DNA of 16,544 nucleotides from JBBQKF01 sp964549475 (GTDB lineage: Bacteria > Bacillota > Clostridia > Saccharofermentanales > UBA5734), in contig CAZJXH010000059.1 in NCBI GenBank assembly GCA_964549475.1, forward strand, positions 1 through 16,544. The letters are read 5' to 3'. Below are positions 6,707 to 13,915 of this stretch, piece by piece. Below the pieces are notes generated by a model. That model saw only the letters and a program-made list of their open reading frames with translations. It was not told the DNA's origin and ran no database searches. Both the position numbers and the translations under genes were made by a program. The first letter of the stretch is position 1; each line of letters starts with the position of its first letter.

Positions 6707-9700
6707 CTACCTCCTATCGCAACGCAGGCAGCGCATCGCTTCGGCCATCGCGTTTAATTTATGGTACCCCATGACAACTTCGTCGAAGGAACCCTGCCGC
6801 TGGTCTTCCGGCAGGAGATCGACCGGATAGCGCTTATGGGCGACAATCTCGTCCTCGTCGAACCGATCCGGAATGTCGATGGGCTTCCCTTTGTTTAATT
6901 TTCCTTTTCCTCCAAGGTACTTGTCGATTGAAATCGCCGCTTTCTTGCCATCCGCGATGGCTCGAATGACGGTATCCGGGCCTCGTGCGACATCGCCTCC
7001 GGCAAAAACGCCATCCATCGTTGTCATCAGGGTATCCGCTTCTACAACAAATGTTCCCCAGGAAGTCACCCCGATCTCGCCTTTTTTAATAAAGGGAAGA
7101 TCCGCATATTGGCTGACAGCCGGAATGACATTGTCCACTTCGATGAAAAAGTTGGAGTCATCAATCGGGACGGATTTTCTTCTTCCGGATTTATCAAATT
7201 CGCCAAGTTTCATTTTAATGCATTCGATTTTGTTGACGACCCGGCCTTTCCCTTCCACAAACCGGACGGGCGCTACCAGCTCCATGACTTCCACTCCTTC
7301 GGCGATTGCCTCCTGGACTTCATTCTCGTACGCAGGCATCGCATCGATGGTACGCCTGTAAAGGACAATGACTTTCTCTGCTCCCAGACGCAGCGCGGTT
7401 CTGGCAGAATCAATCGCAGTATTCCCACCGCCTATGACTGCGACCACGTTCCCTAGCCTGACGTCTCTTTGGAGGTTCACGTTCTTCAGGAAATTAATTC
7501 CATGAATGACACCGGGCAGTTCTTCCCCGGGAATATTCACCTTCTGCGGGAACTGTGTTCCGGTTGCAAGATAAATCGCATCATACTCTACTTTTAAAGC
7601 CTTGAAACTGATGTCTTTTCCGACTTCTGTATTTAGTTTGATCGTCACCCCCGCCTGGGCGATCAGATCAATCTCATGAGCCAGAATGTGCTTGGGCAGT
7701 CTGTATTCCGGAATGCCGAAGGCAAGGACCCCTCCGGCGACGGATTCGGATTCATAGACATCCACGGTATATCCAATGCGGACAAGATAGTGCGCGCAGG
7801 TAAGCCCCGATGCGCCAGCCCCGATGATGGCGATGCTTTTGCCGTTTTTCGGAAATACAATATCACTCTTGTAAGGTTTCTCGTTTTTGAATGCATAATC
7901 CGCTACAAATCGCTTCAGATCGCAAATCGCCAGGGCTTCATCGGTTGAAGCGCGCCGGCATTTAAGCTCGCACGGACGGGTGCAGATCCGTCCGCATATG
8001 CCGGGGAACGGATTCTCCTGTTTGATCAGGTTATAGGCGTCGATAAACCTTCCCGCCGCTACCAGCGCAATGTATCCGGGAACATTGACATTGGCCGGGC
8101 AGGTGTTCTCGCACGGAGAGATGAACAGGTCCGAACAGACGCCGGCTCGGCAATATTTGTCTTTGATATGTTCTTCATATTCATCTCGGAAATAACGGAT
8201 CGTGCTGAGGATGGGATTGGGTGCTGTCTGTCCGAGTCCGCACATCGCGGTCTGCTGGATGGTCTCGCCAAGTTCCTCGAGCAGTTCGATATCGCCTTCC
8301 TGTCCCTCTCCGCTTGTGATCCGTTGAAGAATCTCCAGCATACGCTTTGTCCCGACACGGCAGGCGACACATTTTCCGCAGGACTCGTCCTGGATGAAAT
8401 CCATGAAGAACCGTGCCGTATCCACCATGCAGGTGTCCTCATTCATGGCGATCAGTCCACCGGAGCCCATGATAGCTCCTAATTTTGTCAATGACTCATA
8501 ATCCGCATTGACATTCAGATTGTCCTGGGTGATGCATCCGCCGGAAGGTCCGCCGATCTGGGCGGATTTGAATTTTTTCTTCTTTTGCATCCCGCCGCCG
8601 ATTTTGAATAGGATATCCCCGAGCGGCATCCCGATCGGCACTTCGATAATTCCGGTATTGACCACATCGCCGGCCAGGGCGAACACTTTCGTGCCTTTGC
8701 TCTTCTCCGTTCCGTACTGGGAATACCATTCCCCGCCTTTCAGCAGAATGACCGGAATCGCTGCCAATGTTTCTGCGTTATTGATGATGGTCGGCTGGTC
8801 GAACAGTCCTCGTTGAAACGGGAACGGAGGCTTCTGTTTCGGTTCTCCTCTTTTCCCTTCGATAGATGACATAAGTGCCGTTTCTTCCCCGCAGACAAAA
8901 GCCCCTGCGCCGATACGGACTTCAAGGTTGAAGGCAAAGTCGCTGCCAAGGATATTCGTACCAAGAATCCCGCGTTTCTTCGCCTCTTCGATTGCAGCGG
9001 TCAGTCGTTCCACTGCGATGGGGTATTCCGCCCGGATATAGACATAACCCATACTGGCGCCGATCGCAAATCCGCCGATCATCATCCCTTCAATCACAGT
9101 ATGAGGGTCCCCTTCAATGATGCTTCGGTCCATGAACGCGCCCGGATCCCCCTCATCCGCATTGCATACGATGAATTTGCGGTCGCTTTTCGCATTGTAT
9201 CCGGCCTCCCATTTGATGCCGGTCGGGAATCCCGCTCCGCCACGCCCCTTCAATCCGGATTTCTTAACCTCGTCAATAACTTCTTTTCTTGTTTTCTCTC
9301 CAAGAGCGGCTGCCAAGGCAAAATATCCGTCTCTTGCGATATAGGCATCCATGCTGTTGTATTCCATCGCTCCGCAGTTCCGCAGAGCGATCTTGACCTG
9401 TTCTTTGAAAAAATCAATCTCGTCGATCTTCGGCACATGCTTGCGCAGCGAATGATCATAGAATGTGTGCTGAACCAGAATCTCGCCTTTTATAATATGG
9501 CTTCTGATCACATTCCGGGCGATCTCAGGCGTCAATTCCGTGTAGAAAATCCGTTCCGGGAGAATCAGGATAACCGGGCCCACTGCGCAGGTCCCCATGC
9601 AGCCGGTCTCATAAACAGCCACTTCGTCTTCAAGTTTATGGATCTTGATTTCGTTCAGGATTGCATTTCTCACGTCTCCGCAATTGGACGAAATGCAGCC

Positions 9701-9808
9701 GGCGCCGCTGCATACCAGTACTTGATATTTATATTTCGCAAGGTCTTTGTTGTATTTATTTTTGATCTTTTCCAGATCGGCGATATTTTTTACCGTATCA
9801 CTGCTCAT
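6707..9808 (-). CDS. hydB: HydB-type flavoprotein fused to a GltD/NfnB-like NAD(P)H oxidoreductase module
   Basis: This is the diaphorase subunit of the hydrogenase, 1033 residues, compared with about 600 for ordinary HydB. Domain order: (a) thioredoxin-like [2Fe-2S] domain, Cys33, 38, 70, 74; (b) NuoF-like core with GRGGAGF (188-194), the CNADEGDPGAF segment and the CGEETALMSS segment, for FMN and NAD(H); (c) [4Fe-4S] site Cys477, 480, 483, 523; (d) CRAGVC (553-558), which in ordinary HydB leads into a ferredoxin-like tail; (e) instead, from CENTCP (566-571), a GltD-type Fe-S region with further Cys clusters (GICGRICTRPCELKC); (f) FAD Rossmann fold GAGASG (663-668); (g) NAD(P)H fold GGGNTAID (793-800) with YRRT (817-820) and MPA, the pattern linked to NADPH; (h) AGGD FAD motif near 930 and a final RCLRCDRR. 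The start has AGGAGGGGG upstream. It would pass electrons between pyridine nucleotides and HydA; the fused module suggests a second, NADP(H)-linked site. Domain calls are firm; the physiological reaction is inferred. Confidence 0.95.
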   Translation of the reverse strand: MSSDTVKNIADLEKIKNKYNKDLAKYKYQVLVCSGAGCISSNCGDVRNAILNEIKIHKLEDEVAVYETGCMGTCAVGPVILILPERIFYTELTPEIARNVIRSHIIKGEILVQHTFYDHSLRKHVPKIDEIDFFKEQVKIALRNCGAMEYNSMDAYIARDGYFALAAALGEKTRKEVIDEVKKSGLKGRGGAGFPTGIKWEAGYNAKSDRKFIVCNADEGDPGAFMDRSIIEGDPHTVIEGMMIGGFAIGASMGYVYIRAEYPIAVERLTAAIEEAKKRGILGTNILGSDFAFNLEVRIGAGAFVCGEETALMSSIEGKRGEPKQKPPFPFQRGLFDQPTIINNAETLAAIPVILLKGGEWYSQYGTEKSKGTKVFALAGDVVNTGIIEVPIGMPLGDILFKIGGGMQKKKKFKSAQIGGPSGGCITQDNLNVNADYESLTKLGAIMGSGGLIAMNEDTCMVDTARFFMDFIQDESCGKCVACRVGTKRMLEILQRITSGEGQEGDIELLEELGETIQQTAMCGLGQTAPNPILSTIRYFRDEYEEHIKDKYCRAGVCSDLFISPCENTCPANVNVPGYIALVAAGRFIDAYNLIKQENPFPGICGRICTRPCELKCRRASTDEALAICDLKRFVADYAFKNEKPYKSDIVFPKNGKSIAIIGAGASGLTCAHYLVRIGYTVDVYESESVAGGVLAFGIPEYRLPKHILAHEIDLIAQAGVTIKLNTEVGKDISFKALKVEYDAIYLATGTQFPQKVNIPGEELPGVIHGINFLKNVNLQRDVRLGNVVAVIGGGNTAIDSARTALRLGAEKVIVLYRRTIDAMPAYENEVQEAIAEGVEVMELVAPVRFVEGKGRVVNKIECIKMKLGEFDKSGRRKSVPIDDSNFFIEVDNVIPAVSQYADLPFIKKGEIGVTSWGTFVVEADTLMTTMDGVFAGGDVARGPDTVIRAIADGKKAAISIDKYLGGKGKLNKGKPIDIPDRFDEDEIVAHKRYPVDLLPEDQRQGSFDEVVMGYHKLNAMAEAMRCLRCDRR
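6710..6715 (-). promoter_or_regulatory. hydA ribosome binding site inside the last codons of hydB
   Basis: The AGGAGG that serves hydA is made of the final two codons of hydB (AGG AGG, Arg-Arg), followed directly by the hydB TAG stop. A second GGAAGG-like stretch lies between this and the hydA ATG. The arrangement implies that ribosomes finishing hydB start hydA, keeping the two subunits in step. Confidence 0.7.
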
Positions 9809-9830
9809 TTTCTTCCCCCTCCTGTGCGAC

Positions 9831-10328
9831 TTAATATTTTGAAAGAATGGACTCCAGCTTGTTCACATTCACTTGCTTATACACGACATTGTCAATCATC
9901 ATGGCAGGTGCAAGCCCGCATGCGCCGATGCATCGTGCGATTTCAAACGTGAATTTCCCATCCTGGGTCGTTTCTCCGATTTGAACATTCAGGAGTTCTT
10001 GCAGCCGTTCCACCAGTTTCTTTCCACCTCTGACATAGCATGCGGTTCCGAGGCATACCCGGATGGTATGTTCACCACGCGGTTTGGTGGAAAAAAAAGA
10101 ATAGAATGTAATGACGCCGGATACTTCCGACAACGGCTTATCCAGGGAACTGGCAATGAATTTTTGCAGATCAAGCGGCAAATAACCATATATTCCCTGT
10201 GCAAGATGAAGAATCTGAATCAAGCTTCCTTCGTTGTCTTTGTAAAGATCAATGATGTTTGCAATCTCATTGTACTTCTGCTCTTCTTCTTTTGAACAGC
10301 AAGCACATTTTACGGTTTTCTGGCTCAT
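9831..10328 (-). CDS. hydC: NuoE-like [2Fe-2S] subunit HydC of the hydrogenase
   Basis: This 165-residue protein is the small electron-transfer subunit of the NAD(P)-linked hydrogenase, homologous to NuoE and HndA. A helical N-terminal region (about 19-80, with LAQGIYGYLP and VSGVITFYSFF, typical of the family) leads to a thioredoxin-like fold holding one [2Fe-2S] cluster by Cys92 and Cys97 (CLGTAC) and Cys133 and Cys137 (CIGAC). AGGAGGG lies 5 nt before the ATG. It is the first gene of the operon, with 22 nt between its stop and hydB. A small oddity is CACC at residues 8-11, extra cysteines before the normal start of the domain that are not part of the known cluster site. In related complexes this subunit sits next to the FMN subunit. 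Confidence 0.95.
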   Translation of the reverse strand: MSQKTVKCACCSKEEEQKYNEIANIIDLYKDNEGSLIQILHLAQGIYGYLPLDLQKFIASSLDKPLSEVSGVITFYSFFSTKPRGEHTIRVCLGTACYVRGGKKLVERLQELLNVQIGETTQDGKFTFEIARCIGACGLAPAMMIDNVVYKQVNVNKLESILSKY

Positions 10329-10373
10329 GTCAACCCTCCTTGTTTCATTACAAAATTAATAACCCATAATGTC

Positions 10374-10379
10374 AGTATA
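10374..10379 (-). promoter_or_regulatory. Possible -10 element of the hydCBA operon
   Basis: TATACT on the minus strand matches five of six bases of TATAAT and lies about 46 nt before the hydC ATG. No recognisable -35 is found 16-18 nt upstream (ATCAAA at 17 nt), so an activator, another sigma factor or chance are all possible. Confidence 0.35.
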
Positions 10380-10416
10380 GCAATAAGATGTTAAAATTTG
10401 ATGTTGGCTGTTCGAA

Positions 10417-10434
10417 TTGTGAAAATTATTTCAA
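10417..10434. promoter_or_regulatory. Rex-like operator candidate upstream of hydCBA
   Basis: TTGTGAAAATTATTTCAA has a perfect left half for the redox repressor Rex (TTGTGAA followed by W-rich bases) but only four of seven matches in the right half (TTCACAA expected). It lies about 89 nt before hydC and just upstream of the candidate -10. Rex senses NADH/NAD+ and often controls hydrogenase and fermentation genes, which makes the position sensible, but the match is weak. Confidence 0.25.
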
Positions 10435-10525
10435 GGATAATCCCGTCTGTTCTTTTATTTTCATGATATTTTCTTCACAAGTTGAACACAAATGTTGAAT
10501 CATTCAGGAGATAACCGTTTGCACC

Positions 10526-10633
10526 ATGCCAGACAAGCATCCGGATATCTCGAGAATGGACTCGGATTCGGATTCGGATTCGGATTTAAAATCTGATCCG
10601 TATAAAAAAGTTGATGCCGTATTGCAATATTAG
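10526..10633 (+). CDS. Tiny acidic ORF with Asp-Ser repeat (35 aa), doubtful
   Basis: The frame MPDKHPDISR continues into DSDSDSDSD, encoded by the GGATTC hexamer repeat, then a mixed tail ending VDAVLQY. It stops at TAG followed in frame by TAG and TAA. AGGAG (10506-10510) lies 15 nt before the ATG, farther than usual. It lies on the same strand as, and 145 nt before, the GH1 gene. It matches no family I know and may be a chance frame across a simple repeat. Confidence 0.2.
   Translation: MPDKHPDISRMDSDSDSDSDLKSDPYKKVDAVLQY
10558..10587. repeat. Hexanucleotide tandem repeat (GGATTC, five units)
   Basis: Five head-to-tail six-base units: GGACTC, three exact GGATTC, then GGATTT. The outer units are degenerate. 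A short in-register repeat like this can change copy number by slippage. Since the unit is a multiple of three, it would lengthen or shorten an Asp-Ser tract without breaking a reading frame. Confidence 0.9.
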
Positions 10634-10778
10634 TAGTAAAATATAAATGATATAAACTTCAATTATCATTTTTAAATTTTTGGCATGTGCGCCTCTATAT
10701 TGTTCGATACAGACACCTTGTTCCGTTTGTTTGTAAAGTACGCTCATTGGACATTCTTTATGGTGAAGGGAGATTCTC

Positions 10779-12065
10779 ATGGCAGGTTTTGCTTTAAAAG
10801 ATTCCATGAAGCTGGGCGTTGCTACAGCAGCAACGCAAATCGAGGGCGGGGACACCAATCACAATTGGAATGACTGGTACAAGAAAGGAAAAATCAAGGA
10901 CGGGTCCGATCCCGCCCGTGCGGATGACCATTACGGCCGGTTCCGCGAAGATACCGCCATGCTTGCATCCATGGGGATCCAGGTCTACCGTTTCGGGATT
11001 GAATGGAGCCGGGTCGAACCCGCGAACGGGGTGTTTTCACAAGATGCCCTGAATCATTACCGGGAAGAGCTTCTTCTGTTGAAAGAAAACGGAATTGAGC
11101 CGCTTTTGACGTTTCACCATTTCAACAATCCCATGTGGCTGGAAGAAATCGGCGGATTTGAAAGTCCGGAGATCGAACGAATTTTCCTGCGATATGTCGA
11201 AAAAGTCGTTCATGCGCTTGGCGGTTTGGTAAGCGAATACATCACCATCAATGAGCCGAATGTCTATGCCACCAATTCTTATTTTTACGGATCCTGGCCG
11301 CCGGGAAAGAAGTCTTTTTCCAGTGTGATCCGTGTCTACCGCAGTTGTGTGAAATGCCACATCGCTGCATATGGGCTCATCCATCGGATCCGGACCGAAA
11401 TGGGTTTCGATGATACCAGGGTTGGCGTTGCAAACCATATCCGTATCTTTGAACCCGGAAATCGTTTCAATCCCTGGCACCTTCTTTGTACCGCCTTGCT
11501 GCGCCAGTTTTTCCAGACAGCGATCATGAAAGAGATGTCGCTTGGCAAATCCGCATTCCCGATCGGAAGAATCAAAGGGGTTGCTGCGGGCCGGTATTAC
11601 GATTTTATCGGAATCAATTATTATTCCAGAAGCACGGTGACCGGTTTCGCCGACGGGGTCCGAAAGCACTGTCCGGTCAACGACCTGGGATGGGAGATTT
11701 ATCCTCAGGGAATTTTAGATTGTTCCCGGGATTTGTATAATCAATATAAAGCCCCGGTCTATATTACTGAAAATGGCACCTGCGACAATCTGGACACATT
11801 CCGGAGCCGTTATGTCTTCGAGCATCTGAAAGTCCTTTGTGACAGTGATCTGCCGGTCGAGCGCTACTATCACTGGTGCTTCCTCGACAATTTTGAATGG
11901 CTGGAAGGAGAAAGCGCCCGGTTCGGACTGGTGCATGTGGATTACGAAAGCCAAACGCGAACGGTCAAGCGCAGCGGTGATTTTTACAGTCGGATCATCC
12001 GGGAGCGCGGGGTGAGCGAAGCGCTTTTCGAGGAGTATGCCAGACAGGAGTACAAGACAATCTGA
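10779..12065 (+). CDS. Glycoside hydrolase family 1 beta-glycosidase
   Basis: This is a cytoplasmic retaining beta-glycosidase, 428 residues, slightly short for GH1 (usually about 440-470). No signal peptide is seen. The N-terminal LGVATAATQIEGG is the substrate-binding start of the GH1 barrel. The acid/base Glu159 lies in TINEPN and the nucleophile Glu331 in YITENG. The aglycone/sugar-binding segments GINYYSR and LDNFEWLEGESARFGL are also in place. The Tyr that often follows WxEG is Ser here. GGGAG lies 6 nt before the ATG at 10779. It is the first gene of a plus-strand cluster with GH13 and GH36 enzymes and a sugar symporter, with a 70-nt gap to the next gene. Substrate could be beta-glucosides (cellobiose type), beta-galactosides or beta-fucosides, often overlapping in GH1. 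A 6-phospho-beta-glucosidase is less likely because no PTS gene is nearby. Confidence 0.94.
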   Translation: MAGFALKDSMKLGVATAATQIEGGDTNHNWNDWYKKGKIKDGSDPARADDHYGRFREDTAMLASMGIQVYRFGIEWSRVEPANGVFSQDALNHYREELLLLKENGIEPLLTFHHFNNPMWLEEIGGFESPEIERIFLRYVEKVVHALGGLVSEYITINEPNVYATNSYFYGSWPPGKKSFSSVIRVYRSCVKCHIAAYGLIHRIRTEMGFDDTRVGVANHIRIFEPGNRFNPWHLLCTALLRQFFQTAIMKEMSLGKSAFPIGRIKGVAAGRYYDFIGINYYSRSTVTGFADGVRKHCPVNDLGWEIYPQGILDCSRDLYNQYKAPVYITENGTCDNLDTFRSRYVFEHLKVLCDSDLPVERYYHWCFLDNFEWLEGESARFGLVHVDYESQTRTVKRSGDFYSRIIRERGVSEALFEEYARQEYKTI

Positions 12066-12135
12066 GAATTTCCGGCTTCGCTTAATTGTTTCAATGAATT
12101 GATTTGATTTTCAAAGATATGGAGGAATGCCTGCG

Positions 12136-13863
12136 ATGCGTGCTTGGTGGAAAGATGCAGTGGTTTACCAGATTTATCCGAAAAGTTTTCAAGACTCGAA
12201 CGGAGACGGGGTCGGCGATCTGCCCGGAATTATTTCCCGGCTGGATTATCTGCAGGCGCTTGGAATCAATGTGATCTGGCTCTCCCCGGTTTATCGTTCG
12301 CCGAATGACGACAACGGGTATGATATCAGCGATTATCTCGATATCAACCCCGAGTATGGCACGATGGACGATATGGACATGCTGATCGAACAGGCCGGGA
12401 AACGCGGGATCCGGATTATTATGGACCTGGTGATCAACCATACCTCCGATGAGCACGAATGGTTTGTCAAAAGCCGGGATAAAACCAGTTCTTATCGCGA
12501 TTACTATATCTGGCGCAAAGGCCGGAACAGCAAGCCACCCAACAACTGGACCTCTTTTTTCGCAGAGGATGCCTGGCAGTACGACGAATGCAGCGGGGAA
12601 TATTATCTGCACCTTTTCTCCAAGAAGCAGCCGGATCTGAACTATCGCAATCCTGCGGTTCTGGAAGAAATCAAACACATCATGCGGTACTGGCTTGACA
12701 AGGGAATCGCCGGATTCCGCTGTGATGTGATCAACATCATATGGAAAAGTTCTTTGGAGGATGGGAAAAAACGGCTGATTCTGACCGGACAGGAACATTA
12801 TATTTCCCAGGATGGAATGCATAAGATTTTGCAGACACTCCGCAAGGAGGTTCTTTCTTCCTATGACTGCTTCACAGTCGGAGAAACGGTGTTTGTGACT
12901 CCCGCCATGGCCAGGGATTTGTGCGAAGTCAGCCGCGGCGAACTTGATATGGTTTTCTCCTTTGAGCATATGGAGTGCGACCAGGTCATTGTCAAATGGT
13001 TCAAGCGGAAATTCCGGCCGAAGAAGCTTTTCAGAATTCTTTCCAAATGGCAGGACGCGCTTTCCTGGAATGCGATCTATCTCGAAAACCACGACCAGCC
13101 CCGCAGTGTCTCCCGCTTTGGCGATGTCCGAATGTATCACGCACGAAGCGCGAAGCTTTTGGCCATCCTGCTGTTAACCCTCCGGGGCACCCCCTACATT
13201 TTTCAGGGACAGGAACTCGGGATGACTGATTTCGATTTCACTTCCATGGATGAAGTGGTCGATATCGAATCCCATAATGTATTCAGGCTTGCAAGGCGAC
13301 TTGGGTTTTCAAAGAAATACTGCTGGAAGATGATCTTGAGGACAAGCCGGGATAATGCCAGAACCCCGATGCAATGGAGCGCAGCCGACCATGGAGGATT
13401 CACTTCAGGGTCAGCCCCGTGGATCGGGGTAAATAAGAATTACCGGCAGATCAATGCCGAACAGGAGCAGACGGACAGCGACTCCATCCTCTCTTTTTAC
13501 AAAGAACTGCTTGTTTTTCGCAAACGTTCTGCGATTTTGCGGGAGGGAGCGTTCCACTCCGTGAAAGCGGGAAGGCGTCTGTTTGTCTATGAGCGTGTTC
13601 TCGAAAGCACGGCCGGACAAGAACCCATTTCCGAGCCTTTGGCAGGCAGTCGGAAATCACAAAAAGTCGAATCGGATTCCAATGGAAATCCGTCGATCCT
13701 GGTCATTCTCAATTTCAGCCGGAATCCTGCACATTATCCCTGTCAGGGGGAAGTCCTCCTGTCCAACTGTGACCGAACCGATTTTGACGGATCTCTGCTG
13801 CCTTATGAGGGCATTCTGTTAAAACAGAATGGATGGATAGGAATGGGCATTCTTTTAAAATAG
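12136..13863 (+). CDS. GH13 alpha-glucosidase, oligo-1,6-glucosidase type
   Basis: This is a cytoplasmic alpha-glucosidase of about 575 residues. The start WWKDAVVYQIYPKSF, the Ca-type loop DSNGDGVGDL, INHTSDEHEWF, and QPDLNY of the B domain identify the oligo-1,6-glucosidase branch of GH13. Catalytic residues are nucleophile Asp197 (GFRCDVIN), acid/base Glu250 (VGET) and transition-state stabiliser Asp320 (ENHDQPR). A Val follows the nucleophile, a position where Val is known to go with alpha-1,6 preference (isomaltose, panose) and Thr or Ala with alpha-1,4. A beta-sandwich tail follows the barrel. I prefer the ATG at 12136 because GGAGG (12121-12125) is 10 nt before it; the ATG at 12127 lies directly against that site and would add only MPA. 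It sits 70 nt after the GH1 gene and 52 nt before the GH36 gene, apparently co-transcribed. Trehalose-6-phosphate hydrolase or sucrose activity cannot be excluded. Confidence 0.94.
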   Translation: MRAWWKDAVVYQIYPKSFQDSNGDGVGDLPGIISRLDYLQALGINVIWLSPVYRSPNDDNGYDISDYLDINPEYGTMDDMDMLIEQAGKRGIRIIMDLVINHTSDEHEWFVKSRDKTSSYRDYYIWRKGRNSKPPNNWTSFFAEDAWQYDECSGEYYLHLFSKKQPDLNYRNPAVLEEIKHIMRYWLDKGIAGFRCDVINIIWKSSLEDGKKRLILTGQEHYISQDGMHKILQTLRKEVLSSYDCFTVGETVFVTPAMARDLCEVSRGELDMVFSFEHMECDQVIVKWFKRKFRPKKLFRILSKWQDALSWNAIYLENHDQPRSVSRFGDVRMYHARSAKLLAILLLTLRGTPYIFQGQELGMTDFDFTSMDEVVDIESHNVFRLARRLGFSKKYCWKMILRTSRDNARTPMQWSAADHGGFTSGSAPWIGVNKNYRQINAEQEQTDSDSILSFYKELLVFRKRSAILREGAFHSVKAGRRLFVYERVLESTAGQEPISEPLAGSRKSQKVESDSNGNPSILVILNFSRNPAHYPCQGEVLLSNCDRTDFDGSLLPYEGILLKQNGWIGMGILLK

Positions 13864-13915
13864 ATTCGATGGACAGGAATGCGAGGTATGATTAAAAAAC
13901 AGGAAGGATTGTATT

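Larger units (their letters stand above)
10329..10778. other. Shared control region between the hyd operon and the sugar operon
   Basis: This 450-nt AT-rich stretch separates two divergent operons. It holds a minus-strand TATACT hexamer (10379-10374), a Rex-like half-palindrome (10417-10434), a GGATTC repeat (10558-10587) within a tiny acidic open frame (10526-10633), and the GGGAG ribosome binding site of the GH1 gene. I found no convincing plus-strand promoter, terminator or riboswitch. Confidence 0.5.

Noticed and set aside
9101..9952. Plus-strand open frame (283 codons) across hydB and hydC
   Set aside because: It is antisense to two well-supported genes and crosses their junction; no domain is recognisable.
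10732..10746. CcpA cre-like sequence upstream of the GH1 gene (TGTAAAGTACGCTCA)
   Set aside because: It resembles the cre consensus only if an extra base is allowed, and the central CG is out of register.
12091..13140. Minus-strand open frame (349 codons) across the GH13 gene
   Set aside because: It is antisense to a gene with complete catalytic motifs, without a ribosome binding site or family features.
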